Shown here: positions 18,705 through 27,937 of the stretch, piece after piece | Position numbering within the stretch: the stretch's first letter is position 1 | How the letters are laid out: every line of letters begins with the position of its first letter | Assembly (NCBI GenBank): GCA_021647785.1 | Contig: JAKIUC010000043.1 | Coordinates: 1-37,937 of the forward strand | DNA: 37,937 nt | DNA from: Melioribacteraceae bacterium | GTDB taxonomy: Bacteria; Bacteroidota; Ignavibacteria; Ignavibacteriales; Melioribacteraceae | Direction of reading: 5' to 3' | Notes under the pieces: model-generated | Seen by the model: the letters and a program-made list of their open reading frames with translations, nothing else | Database searches by the model: none | What the model was told of the DNA's origin: nothing | Program-made: the position numbers and the translations under genes

Positions 18705-20197
18705 GCCACCTAACACAAGCAGAAATTAGTGAACAAGTAAAAATTATTTTTGATGATATATTTAATAGAACAGAACCACTTAAAAAGAAAGAGCAGTTAA
18801 AGATACCTCCACAAATGATGCCTGCACAAGATGAAAATATACGCAGACATAATTTAGATGAAGTTGCGGTTGGATATTCCGTAGAACAGGCAAGGGTTGA
18901 GGCAATGCGCTGCATCCAATGTGCAAAGCCTTCTTGTATCGCTGATTGCCCAGTTGAAATAAATATACCAGGTTTTATTTTGAGCATTGCTGAAAATGAT
19001 TTTCAAAATGCAATTGATATTATAAAAGAGACTTCCCTACTCCCTTCAATTTGCGGAAGAGTTTGTCCGCAAGAGACACAATGCCAAATAAGTTGTGCCA
19101 CTGGTTTGTTTAATAAAGATGTTGACAAAGCTGTTGCTATTGGACGGCTTGAAAGATTTGTTGCCGATTGGGAACGTGAGCAAGGCACAATTGTGCCCCC
19201 GGAAGTAAAACCAGAAACTGGGAAAAAAGTTGCAATTGTTGGAAGTGGTCCAGCAGGGCTTGTTGTAGCAGCAGATGTACGACGTGAAGGACACGAAGTA
19301 ACTGTATTTGAAGCATTTCACAAACTTGGTGGAGTAATGCGTTATGGAATTCCGGAATTTAGATTGCCGAACAGTATTATAGACCAAGAGGTATCAACAC
19401 TTGAAAAGATGGGTGTTAAATTTCAAAAAAATTATGTAGTTGGACGAACACGGAAATTATTAGACTTAATGAAGAAAGATAATTTCGATTCAATATTTAT
19501 CGGTACTGGTGCAGGGCTTCCAATGTTTATGGGTATTGAAGGGGAAAATCTTGTTGGAGTATTTTCAGCAAACGAATATTTAACACGTGCTAACTTAATG
19601 AAAGCATACGATGAAGAACATTCTGACACCCCATTTTACCACTCAAAAAATGTTGCTGTTCTTGGTGGCGGTAATGTTGCAATGGATTCAGCCCGCATGG
19701 CTGTTAGACTTGGAGCAGAAAATGTTTATGTTGTTTATCGTAGAACTGAAAAAGAGATGCCTGCACGTGTTGAAGAAGTTGCACATGCAAAGGAAGAAGG
19801 AATCCAGTTTTTATTCCTCCAAAATGCGAAAAGCATAAAAGGGAATGAAAAAGGTCGCGTAACTGGAATGGAATGTTTACGTTACGAACTTGGCGAGCCA
19901 GATGATTCAGGTCGCCGAAGACCAGTTGTTATTGAGGGTAGTGAATTTATGCTTGAACTTGATACAGTAATTGTAGCAATTGGAAATGGGAGCAATCCGT
20001 TAGTAAGCCAAACAACTCCTGAACTTGTAGTAAACAAATGGGGTAATTTAATTGTAGATGAAAAAATGAAAACTTCGGTGGATGGTGTTTATGCGGGTGG
20101 AGATATTGTACTTGGTGCTGCAACTGTAATTCTTGCAATGGGTGAAGGAAGAAAGGCTGCTGCTGCAATTAATGAGTTTCTCATAAATTCAAATTAA
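18701..20197 (+). CDS. nfnB: NfnB, large subunit of the bifurcating transhydrogenase (GltA-like)
   Basis: The 498-residue protein resembles the small subunit of glutamate synthase. Two N-terminal cysteine clusters for [4Fe-4S] centres are seen: CIQCAKPSCIADCP near residue 72 and CGRVCPQETQCQISC near 118. An FAD motif (VAIVGSGPAGLVVA) lies near 176 and an NADP motif (VAVLGGGNVAMDSA) near 318, and a C-terminal GGDIVLGAATVILAMGEGRKAA closes the flavin fold. Annotation pipelines often call it glutamate synthase, but no large gltB is adjacent and the 4-base overlap with nfnA identifies the Nfn pair. A 15-bp hairpin follows the stop codon. Confidence 0.94.
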   Translation: MSHLTQAEISEQVKIIFDDIFNRTEPLKKKEQLKIPPQMMPAQDENIRRHNLDEVAVGYSVEQARVEAMRCIQCAKPSCIADCPVEINIPGFILSIAENDFQNAIDIIKETSLLPSICGRVCPQETQCQISCATGLFNKDVDKAVAIGRLERFVADWEREQGTIVPPEVKPETGKKVAIVGSGPAGLVVAADVRREGHEVTVFEAFHKLGGVMRYGIPEFRLPNSIIDQEVSTLEKMGVKFQKNYVVGRTRKLLDLMKKDNFDSIFIGTGAGLPMFMGIEGENLVGVFSANEYLTRANLMKAYDEEHSDTPFYHSKNVAVLGGGNVAMDSARMAVRLGAENVYVVYRRTEKEMPARVEEVAHAKEEGIQFLFLQNAKSIKGNEKGRVTGMECLRYELGEPDDSGRRRPVVIEGSEFMLELDTVIVAIGNGSNPLVSQTTPELVVNKWGNLIVDEKMKTSVDGVYAGGDIVLGAATVILAMGEGRKAAAAINEFLINSN

Positions 20198-20203
20198 TAC
20201 GTT

Positions 20204-20237
20204 TTTGTGGAGTAGAGGAATGCCTCTACTCCACAAA
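20204..20237. terminator. Bidirectional 15-bp hairpin between nfnB and the GH13 gene
   Basis: TTTGTGGAGTAGAGG (20204-20218) is followed by the loop AATG and the exact complement at 20223-20237. It sits between two convergent genes, 7 bases past the nfnB stop and 8 before the stop of the opposite gene. Neither side has a long U tract, so it may act as a weak shared terminator or may be a REP-like repeat. Confidence 0.6.
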
Positions 20238-20245
20238 CAATAAAA

Positions 20246-23200
20246 CTATTTCACAATATTTTTATGAATTAAAATTTCTTCCAGTTCATCAAGTTGATAT
20301 TTAGACTCCTCCGCAGATTCAATCAAATACTTATATATTTTGTAATATAAATTCATGACTTTACGAATATCTTCATCATCACTTAGTCTGTTAATCATAA
20401 ATATATTCAACATCCATTTTACAAATTCTTCAAATCTCTCTTTATTAAAGTAGCGTATATCTTTATAAATATTCACTTCTAGATATTTATGAACATAATC
20501 ATCTTCAAACATTTTTTTTATGAATTCTTTTTTGCTGGTAAGTAGAGCTTCAATAATATCTCTCTTCTTTTTCAAATCAACATTAGGTTTTTCATTCTCT
20601 TTTATGAATAATCCAAAACCATCTAACAATAATTCAAGTAGTGATATAATTTTAGAAACCTCATACTCTCCTTTACCAAAGTGCTGAATAATATTAGCAA
20701 AAGATTTATCAAGAATTTTTTTGAACAATATTCTCAAACTATTTCTCTTTCCAGTTTGAGATTGTATATGATTTATTACTATCCATGCTAAAACAACTTT
20801 TATATTCTCCGAATAATCTGAACCAACACTTAAAACAAAATACTTTCCAAAATTGATATTTTTATTCTTTTCTTTTGAAGATTTTGATTTAAGCAGAAGA
20901 TTTATTTTTTTGATTGAATTAAATTTCTTCAACAAGTTTTCATTAACATCGGCAGAGGATATCTTAATACCCATTTCTTTAGATGTTTCATCTATAAATA
21001 TTTCTATATTTTTGATTGTTGTTTCAAATTCATCAATAATTAAATTTCCCTTAGTTGGGGTAGTTATCAGTCTATCAACAATATTTACTATCTCTTTCTC
21101 ATCAAATATTTTTGAGAATGAAGTATATATTGGAGTTAACTTTCTCTCCTCAATAAAACCTTCAATAGAGTGAACTCCCCTTCCATTTAATTCTAAATAA
21201 GTTTGGTAATAATCTCCATTTTTATCTTCAACTTCTGTAATGTCAGTAAAGACACGTCTTTCAAAGCCATTCAGTTCAAAGTAGAATCCACTCTGCCATA
21301 AATCTGAGCCTTTGAATATATATTCCAGATTACTAATCATCTCTTTGAATATATAGAAATAGTTAATGTTTCCATTTATATGTAAGGCTTCAGCAATATT
21401 TAACTCTTTAATAATTTTATTCTCATCATCAATTTTAACAAGTTTAGGAGTCGATTTCTGAAAATTACCATATGCTTTATCATACTTATTGTTAAATAGA
21501 ATTAACGAATTTTCATTTCCAGCACTATTGGAATAGACAAATACATTATCATTCAGATTACCATTCTGTTCATAAAAATCATAGAACCAAAAGTTCTCCA
21601 CTTCAGAAAAGAGATATCGCCTACGCGTTATTGGAAATATTTCTCTCTCATGTCTTTCCACAAGCCAGTCCTTGGGCTGCTCGTCATAATAGGCACGTTT
21701 ATATTCCATTCCATATTTTTCTGTGTAACCTTCAATTTGTCCGTGAGCAAACATTGGGAGTCCTGGTAGTGTAATCATCATTGTTAATACACCAAAATAT
21801 TTATCATCAGTTCCAAATTGCTCTATTGAAGTCTCCTCATCCGGATTACTCATAAAATTAACATACCGCTTAAGTATCTCTGGTTCAAACTCAAGTGTGT
21901 TGTAAATTAATTCACGATACTTTGAGTTCTCCTCTTTCATCATCATATGCATAAATGCAGAATTATAAACTCTGTGCATTCCAAGTGTGCGAACAAAATA
22001 CCCTTCCATAAGCCAGAATGCTTCAGCAAGGAGTAAGGTTTGCGGCATTTCATTATTTATTCTATCAACAACTTCACGCCAAAACTCGACAGGAAAAAAT
22101 GAATCGAACTCTGCTCTGCTCATGGAATGATCTGTTCGGGAAGGAATGTCTCCTCCCATTCCAGGCTGCGGATACCACAAGCGAGAGAAATGTTTTTTTG
22201 CCAGCGTCATTGCAGCATCAAATCTAATGATAGAGAACTTTCGTGCAACGTCAAATATTTTTTGTATTACAGCCTCACGAACTTCATGCTTAAGCATATC
22301 AAGTTGTGCAGTGTCATTCCACGGCATGTTTGTTCCATCATTGCCGTGATATATATAGCGTACATCATTGTATCGTTTATCAATCCTACGGAATACAACA
22401 GCCGCATCACGTTTCTCCCAATAACCATCTTCAATTTTTATTTCAATATTTGGGTCTTCCGACAAATCCTCGCCTGTAAAGGAATAATCAAATGGAGGTT
22501 CAGCAACCTGCACAAAATATTCCGGATGGTTACGCACCCAATCAGAATGTATTCCAGTGTGGTTTGGAACCATATCACTTGCAAGCCTTATTCCACGTGC
22601 CTTTGCACGTTCATTTAAATTATTATAGGCATCTTCCCCACCAATATCATAGGCAATTTGATAATCGTACAGCGAGTAAGCAGAAGCAACCGCATCAATG
22701 TTTCCCATAATATGCTTAATCTTTTTTGAAGCAGAACTACGCTCCCACAAGCCAATCATCCAAAGTCCATTAATATTTCTACGAGCAAGTTCATCCAATT
22801 CTGCATCTGGTATTTGGTCTAATCGTTTAATCTCATGTTGATATTTTTTTGAAAGCTGATTTAACCAAACATAAATATTCTTCGCAATCAAAATTACATT
22901 TGGCATCCAATGTATATCGGATGTAAATTGTTCACTCTCCTCATAAGTGGTGTTTATGTCATCTGCATAATTGAATGAAGATTTCCCAAGTGTAAATCCA
23001 TCTGTTGAATCATACTCACCTTTATATTTAGGGACTATTGTTTCCGGAGAGCCGTCGCCATTATACTCAAACGAAATCTCCTCTTTCACTAAGTCTTTAT
23101 TAGAAAGGACTCTATCCATAAATTTCTCTTTAAGAGTTATATCCCAATTCTCAAGTATAAACTCTAATTGCTCAATCAAGCTCTCTGAATTACTCAGAAT

Positions 23201-23863
23201 TGGTTGCATTAAATATTCGAATAAATTATATTTGCCACGACCAACGGGAGCTTCATCCTTGAAAAATATTTTCAATTCATCTATAGTTAAAGTATAAATA
23301 TCATTATTGGATAAATAGTTTTCATCAAATAATTCTTTCAGTTTCTTGTTTGCCGGATTTATATTCGCAAATTTTAATATAATCATCTCTTCAAGTGTAA
23401 TCTCTTTGTTCGACTTATCATCAGTGTAGGAACGGAGATAATCGTATGGCGTAGTTTTACCTTTGTAAACTTCTATTGGTGGAAAAAGTTCAATAAAGTT
23501 AAAAAGGAGACTCCTTAGTTCATCCTCTCCAATCTCTTTTTCTAAGTGTTCAATTGCACGGCTAAATACTTTTGGGTTTAACTCTTCTTCATATCTTCTA
23601 ATTACATAATGGAATATTTCATCTAATAACCCCGCAGCATTAACTTCACTTACTTTAACTTTATTATTATCACTTTTAGATTTATTAAATTTATTTACAA
23701 ATATTCTTACTTGACTTAAATTAGCAAATAGAATATTTCCTGAAATTGAAAATAGTTCATCACTCACATCATATAATTTCCGAATTTTTGAAGCAATATG
23801 AAATTCATATTTTGTACGATTCATAATATCTTTTTTTTTCTCTGAACTAATTTCGATATACAT
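20246..23863 (-). CDS. Large GH13 alpha-amylase-family protein
   Basis: The 1205-residue protein has a GH13 (alpha-amylase) barrel in its middle. Conserved regions are seen in order: DMVPNH near residue 431, IIRFDAA with the nucleophile Asp near 549, LLAEAFW with the acid/base Glu near 613, and NPDEE in the place of the transition-state HD motif near 673. The N-terminal 330 residues and the C-terminal 400 residues (from about 800, Lys- and Ile-rich and helical) are not recognised. No signal peptide is seen, so it should act in the cytoplasm on glycogen or maltodextrin, perhaps with GlgP. The start may be ATG 23863 (AAAGAG upstream) or ATG 23824 (13 residues shorter). Reaction specificity (hydrolase or transferase) cannot be told; Pro-Asp instead of His-Asp in region IV is unusual. 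Confidence 0.88.
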   Translation of the reverse strand: MYIEISSEKKKDIMNRTKYEFHIASKIRKLYDVSDELFSISGNILFANLSQVRIFVNKFNKSKSDNNKVKVSEVNAAGLLDEIFHYVIRRYEEELNPKVFSRAIEHLEKEIGEDELRSLLFNFIELFPPIEVYKGKTTPYDYLRSYTDDKSNKEITLEEMIILKFANINPANKKLKELFDENYLSNNDIYTLTIDELKIFFKDEAPVGRGKYNLFEYLMQPILSNSESLIEQLEFILENWDITLKEKFMDRVLSNKDLVKEEISFEYNGDGSPETIVPKYKGEYDSTDGFTLGKSSFNYADDINTTYEESEQFTSDIHWMPNVILIAKNIYVWLNQLSKKYQHEIKRLDQIPDAELDELARRNINGLWMIGLWERSSASKKIKHIMGNIDAVASAYSLYDYQIAYDIGGEDAYNNLNERAKARGIRLASDMVPNHTGIHSDWVRNHPEYFVQVAEPPFDYSFTGEDLSEDPNIEIKIEDGYWEKRDAAVVFRRIDKRYNDVRYIYHGNDGTNMPWNDTAQLDMLKHEVREAVIQKIFDVARKFSIIRFDAAMTLAKKHFSRLWYPQPGMGGDIPSRTDHSMSRAEFDSFFPVEFWREVVDRINNEMPQTLLLAEAFWLMEGYFVRTLGMHRVYNSAFMHMMMKEENSKYRELIYNTLEFEPEILKRYVNFMSNPDEETSIEQFGTDDKYFGVLTMMITLPGLPMFAHGQIEGYTEKYGMEYKRAYYDEQPKDWLVERHEREIFPITRRRYLFSEVENFWFYDFYEQNGNLNDNVFVYSNSAGNENSLILFNNKYDKAYGNFQKSTPKLVKIDDENKIIKELNIAEALHINGNINYFYIFKEMISNLEYIFKGSDLWQSGFYFELNGFERRVFTDITEVEDKNGDYYQTYLELNGRGVHSIEGFIEERKLTPIYTSFSKIFDEKEIVNIVDRLITTPTKGNLIIDEFETTIKNIEIFIDETSKEMGIKISSADVNENLLKKFNSIKKINLLLKSKSSKEKNKNINFGKYFVLSVGSDYSENIKVVLAWIVINHIQSQTGKRNSLRILFKKILDKSFANIIQHFGKGEYEVSKIISLLELLLDGFGLFIKENEKPNVDLKKKRDIIEALLTSKKEFIKKMFEDDYVHKYLEVNIYKDIRYFNKERFEEFVKWMLNIFMINRLSDDEDIRKVMNLYYKIYKYLIESAEESKYQLDELEEILIHKNIVK

Positions 23864-23928
23864 TAACTACTCTTTATATTATGTAATTTTATTTCAATAA
23901 TTTACAAAATTTAGCGATAATATCTTTA

Positions 23929-24348
23929 TCAATAATTAACTTCTAAAAGATATTTTTCGTAAAATACTCTATCTTCTCTCGGTATCCTATATGGTTTACC
24001 TGTGCTTCCAGTAATAAATAAACCTTTCTGATATCCAGTTGCAGCAAGGGTTCCATTATTTTTAATAAATCTAAATTCCATAATTGCTGAAGCTGCATTT
24101 AACTTAGATATCCAAACTTCTGCTCGAACTTTATCCCCATAAAATATTGGCTGTTTATATGTAATATTTGTATTTACTAAAACTGGAAAGATATCTTTAT
24201 TGGTTAGCTCTGTAACAGGAAAACCAATTGCATCCAATAATTTTAACCGCCCTATTTCCATCCATTCAATATATACGATATTACTCAAATGCCCTACAAT
24301 ATCTATTTGAAAAGTATATACTTCTAAATCAAATTTTACTTTGTTCAT
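23929..24348 (-). CDS. Acyl-CoA thioesterase, 4HBT hot-dog family
   Basis: The 139-residue protein has the single hot-dog fold typical of YbgC/4-hydroxybenzoyl-CoA thioesterases. The signature is seen near residues 10-35 as YTFQIDIVGHLSNIVYIEWM, where family members usually have D-x-x-G-H-V-N-N-x-x-Y. The following GRLKLLDAIGFP helix and PVLVNTNITYKQPIFYGD strand fit. Asp17 in QIDIVGH would be the catalytic acid. It probably hydrolyses a fatty or aromatic acyl-CoA in the cytoplasm; the substrate is unknown. It lies 65 bases upstream of the GH13 gene on the same strand and is divergent from mutS. Confidence 0.88.
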   Translation of the reverse strand: MNKVKFDLEVYTFQIDIVGHLSNIVYIEWMEIGRLKLLDAIGFPVTELTNKDIFPVLVNTNITYKQPIFYGDKVRAEVWISKLNAASAIMEFRFIKNNGTLAATGYQKGLFITGSTGKPYRIPREDRVFYEKYLLEVNY

Positions 24349-24494
24349 TATTTTCTCATAAAACTATTTTTTGATGAATAAACATACAAATTCTTAAAAT
24401 AAGATTTATTACCAATTGTATTTAGCACTCCAGAAAGGTATATTTTTAAGTTAAATTATTATTATTAAACACTTTAGTTTTCTGGAAAGTTTGT

Positions 24495-27116
24495 ATGGCA
24501 GAAACACCATTAATGACACAGTTTTACAAAATTAAGGAGGAAAATCCCGACACTATTTTATTATTTAGAGTTGGAGATTTCTTTGAGACTTTTGCTGAAG
24601 ATGCCAAAACTGCTTCTAAAGTTTTAGGAATAACCTTAACCAAACGTGCAAATGGGAAAGCTTCACACGTTGCCCTTGCCGGATTCCCTCACCACGCTAT
24701 CGATACTTATCTTCCTAAGTTAGTACGGGCTGGGTTCCGTGTTGCAGTTTGCGAGCAAGTTGAAAATCCAAAATTTGCAAAAGGAATTGTTAAGCGCGAA
24801 GTTGTTGAAGTAATTACTCCGGGTGTTGCTTTTTCAGATAAACTGCTTGATCATAAAAACAACAATTATGTAGCTGCTATATTTTTACAAAATGAAAACG
24901 TAGGAATTTCATTTTCAGATATTTCAACTGGTGAGTTTTATGCTTATGAAATTGACCAATCATTTTTAGAAGAACAGATACACCATATCAACGCTGCTGA
25001 AATTCTAATTTCAAAGGAGCAGAAAGGAATTCTTGAACCAATAATTGAAGCACAAAATCTTCCAGTGCGTATAACAAAAATTGAAGAATGGATTTTTGAT
25101 TTAGATTATGCAAACGATATTTTATTAGAACATTTTAATACAAAGACTTTAAAGGGTTTTGGAATTGAAGAACTAACATTCGGTAAAGTCGCTGCTGGTG
25201 TTATTCTTAATTATTTAAAGGAGACTCAAAAAGGAAAGCTTAATCACCTAAATAGAATCTCACTTTATAATCCTTCCGATTATATGATGCTTGATGCTTC
25301 AACAAGGAGAAATCTTGAAATTTCTTTTACTATGCAGGATGGGAAACGTGAAGGCTCTTTAATATCTATACTGGATAAAACTGAAACTCCAATGGGTGGA
25401 AGACTATTAAAGAAATGGATTAATGCTCCTTTACGAAAACTTGCACCAATTCTGCAGAGACAGGAGAGCATTGAAGAATTTTTCAACAATAAGAAATTGC
25501 GAGAAAATCTTAAGAATGAATTAAAAGAAATTGGGGATATTGAACGACTTATCTCTAAAGTATGTACAGGTAGAGCAAATCCTCGTGAGTTGGTAAATCT
25601 TAAAACATCTTTAAAGAAAATTCCTTTACTTAAACAATTACTTGACCAAGCTGATTCAAATAATATTAAGAAGATAAATAATCGTTTAAATGATTTAGAA
25701 AATATTGTTGAGAAGTTGGAACTTTCTATTTCTGATAATCCCCCACTCTCTATTACTGATGGAGGAATTATCCGTAAAGGTTTTAGCTTGGAGTTAGATG
25801 AAATTCGTGATATATCATCCAATGCAAAGACTTGGATAGCCAATATGCAGAAGGGTGAGCGAGAGCGGTCGAATATTTCTTCTCTAAAAATCAGCTTCAA
25901 TAGAGTATTTGGATATTATATTGAGATCAGTAATACACATAGAGATAAAATTCCGGAGAATTATATACGTAAGCAAACCCTTGTAAACAGTGAGCGTTAC
26001 ATAACTCCAGAACTAAAAGAGTATGAAGATAAAATACTAAATGCAGAAGAGAATATTTCTAATCTTGAGTATAATCTTTTTAATGAAATAAGAAATTATG
26101 TAGCTGCTGAAACGGAAGCTATACAAGAGAATGCTAAACTAATTGCAATGCTCGATTCATATTTATCATTTGCTGAATGTGCAGATGCTTATAATTATGT
26201 GAAACCGAAAATAAATGAGTTGGATAAAATTGAAATCACAAATGGACGACATCCTGTTGTAGAGCAGATTTTATCGCACGGCGATAAATTTACTCCAAAT
26301 GATTGTAACCTATCGAACGATGATACTCAGATAGTTGTTTTAACTGGACCTAACATGGCTGGTAAATCTGTGTATCTTCGCCAAGTTGGATTGCTTGTAT
26401 TACTTGCACAAATTGGCTCGTTCATCCCTGCAGAGAGTGCAAGTATTGGATTGATTGACCGCATCTATACTCGTGTTGGTGCTAGTGATAACATCACTGC
26501 TGGTGAATCAACGTTTCTTGTGGAGATGCAAGAGGCTGCAAATATCTTAAATAATGCAACAAGTAAGAGTTTAATTTTGTTCGATGAGATTGGACGTGGA
26601 ACAAGTACTTTTGATGGAATTTCTATTGCTTGGTCAATTACGGAATATCTGCACGAGAATCCTAATGTGGCAGCAAAGACACTATTCGCAACTCATTACC
26701 ACGAGCTTAATGAAATGGCAGAACTCTTTCCAAGAATTAAAAATTATAAAGTTGATGTTCGTGAATATGGCGATAAAGTAATTTTTCTTCATAAGGTAAC
26801 ACCAGGTGGGGCTGACCATAGCTACGGAATTCAAGTAGCACAAATGGCTGGACTTCCATTGTTTGTTGTTAGTAGAGCGAAAGAAATTCTAATAAACCTC
26901 GAAGGAAAAGAACTTACTCCTTACGAAGTGAAGAAAGCAAAATTAGAAAAAAACAAAAGGAAGGATGATACACAGTTCTCCCTTTTTGAAATTAAAGATG
27001 ATGTAATACGTAAGGAGATATCTGATTTATCAATAAATGAAATTACACCTATGGAAGCATTAAGTAAATTAAACTCACTTAAAAGTAAAATTGAAGAGGA
27101 TAAGATTAATGAGTAA
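24495..27116 (+). CDS. mutS: DNA mismatch repair protein MutS
   Basis: The 873-residue MutS is complete. The mismatch-recognition motif is GDFFETF (residues 27-33), with Phe30-Glu31 of the F-x-E signature; the usual Tyr is Phe here. Connector, lever and clamp regions follow, then the ABC-type ATPase with Walker A GPNMAGKS (618-625), the signature region around STFLVEMQEAANIL and Walker B LILFDEIGRGTSTFDG. The C-terminal helix-turn-helix dimerisation part ends in PMEALSKLNSLKSKI. It binds mismatches and recruits MutL; no mutL is in the window. GGAAAG precedes ATG 24495. Its last 8 bases overlap the next gene, so the two are probably cotranscribed. Confidence 0.97.
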   Translation: MAETPLMTQFYKIKEENPDTILLFRVGDFFETFAEDAKTASKVLGITLTKRANGKASHVALAGFPHHAIDTYLPKLVRAGFRVAVCEQVENPKFAKGIVKREVVEVITPGVAFSDKLLDHKNNNYVAAIFLQNENVGISFSDISTGEFYAYEIDQSFLEEQIHHINAAEILISKEQKGILEPIIEAQNLPVRITKIEEWIFDLDYANDILLEHFNTKTLKGFGIEELTFGKVAAGVILNYLKETQKGKLNHLNRISLYNPSDYMMLDASTRRNLEISFTMQDGKREGSLISILDKTETPMGGRLLKKWINAPLRKLAPILQRQESIEEFFNNKKLRENLKNELKEIGDIERLISKVCTGRANPRELVNLKTSLKKIPLLKQLLDQADSNNIKKINNRLNDLENIVEKLELSISDNPPLSITDGGIIRKGFSLELDEIRDISSNAKTWIANMQKGERERSNISSLKISFNRVFGYYIEISNTHRDKIPENYIRKQTLVNSERYITPELKEYEDKILNAEENISNLEYNLFNEIRNYVAAETEAIQENAKLIAMLDSYLSFAECADAYNYVKPKINELDKIEITNGRHPVVEQILSHGDKFTPNDCNLSNDDTQIVVLTGPNMAGKSVYLRQVGLLVLLAQIGSFIPAESASIGLIDRIYTRVGASDNITAGESTFLVEMQEAANILNNATSKSLILFDEIGRGTSTFDGISIAWSITEYLHENPNVAAKTLFATHYHELNEMAELFPRIKNYKVDVREYGDKVIFLHKVTPGGADHSYGIQVAQMAGLPLFVVSRAKEILINLEGKELTPYEVKKAKLEKNKRKDDTQFSLFEIKDDVIRKEISDLSINEITPMEALSKLNSLKSKIEEDKINE

Positions 27117-27747
27117 AGTAAAAAAGAAAATGATTGCTCTTTTATTTGCTACACTTGGTTTGGTAGTGTTTTGGATTTTACGCGGAGGTAGTTATTCGGA
27201 TGAACAAATAAAATATATTACCAAATTAGAAGAGTTCAGAAGTAAAAAAAACATTGAATTTAGGGATGCTCCATACTCCCCTTTTAATGGTAAAAACAAA
27301 ATAGAATTTCATCCGTTAAAATACTTTGATGCAAATTTTAATTTCATTTTTACAGGAAAACTTTACGAAAATAAAATTAAAGATACAGTTAAAGTCTATG
27401 GTACAAAAGGCGAAGAGAGAAAATCTGTAAGATATGGCTTACTGAAACTGCATAATGATAAGCACAAATTAGATGTAAATATTTATGAAACTCTTGCACA
27501 GGATGAACTAACCAAATATTATAGTATTTGGTTTACAGATAGAACAACAAATGATGAATCGTATGGAGTAGGTAGATACTTAAATTTTGAATTGAATGAA
27601 GACCCCGAATTTATTTACACAATTGATTTTAACTATGCGTATAATCCATACTGTGCCTACAATTCAGCGTATTCTTGTGCTATTCCTACACGAGAAGATT
27701 ACATTGATATTGCTATAGAAGCAGGTGAGAAAAAATTTCATGAGTAG
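27109..27747 (+). CDS. DUF1684 family protein, membrane-anchored
   Basis: From ATG 27109 (MSKVKKKMIALLFATLG) the protein has 212 residues; an ATG at 27091 inside mutS would add six. The 27109 start overlaps the mutS stop by 8 bases and has GAAGAGGAT upstream. Residues about 8-25 form a membrane anchor or uncleaved signal. The rest matches DUF1684: an FRDAPYSPF segment near residue 50, YGVGRYLNFEL near 155 and the diagnostic DFNYAYNPYCAYNSAYSCAIPTREDY near 175-200. The biochemical role of the family is not established. Coupling to mutS is probably positional rather than functional. Confidence 0.88.
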   Translation: MSKVKKKMIALLFATLGLVVFWILRGGSYSDEQIKYITKLEEFRSKKNIEFRDAPYSPFNGKNKIEFHPLKYFDANFNFIFTGKLYENKIKDTVKVYGTKGEERKSVRYGLLKLHNDKHKLDVNIYETLAQDELTKYYSIWFTDRTTNDESYGVGRYLNFELNEDPEFIYTIDFNYAYNPYCAYNSAYSCAIPTREDYIDIAIEAGEKKFHE

Positions 27748-27772
27748 AATGGATACAGGTTTCTGAAGTTAA

Positions 27773-27861
27773 AACCTTCGAGGTATTCTTAAAATATTGC
27801 TTTTAAGAAATATTGGTTTAGATTAAAAAGTGAGTTGAAATGTTCTCTAACCTCGAAGGTT
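27773..27861. repeat. Inverted repeat with nested hairpin after the DUF1684 gene
   Basis: AACCTTCGAGGT (27773-27784) and its exact complement (27850-27861) enclose a second perfect stem, TTCTTAAAA (27786-27794)/TTTTAAGAA (27801-27809). The cttcgaggt palindrome type looks like a dispersed Bacteroidota-type repeat; the inner hairpin may terminate the mutS transcript, although no U tract follows. Confidence 0.55.
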
Positions 27862-27937
27862 ATTGGCTTATGAGTTACTAGTTTTGCTGCATGATAATCA
27901 AAAATAAAGTTTAATTAAAAATAATAAAGGTAAAAAC

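Noticed and set aside
18701-20197. Annotation as glutamate synthase small subunit
   Set aside because: There is no glutamate synthase large subunit next to it, and the 4-base overlap with an FNR-type subunit carrying a [2Fe-2S] site identifies it as NfnB.
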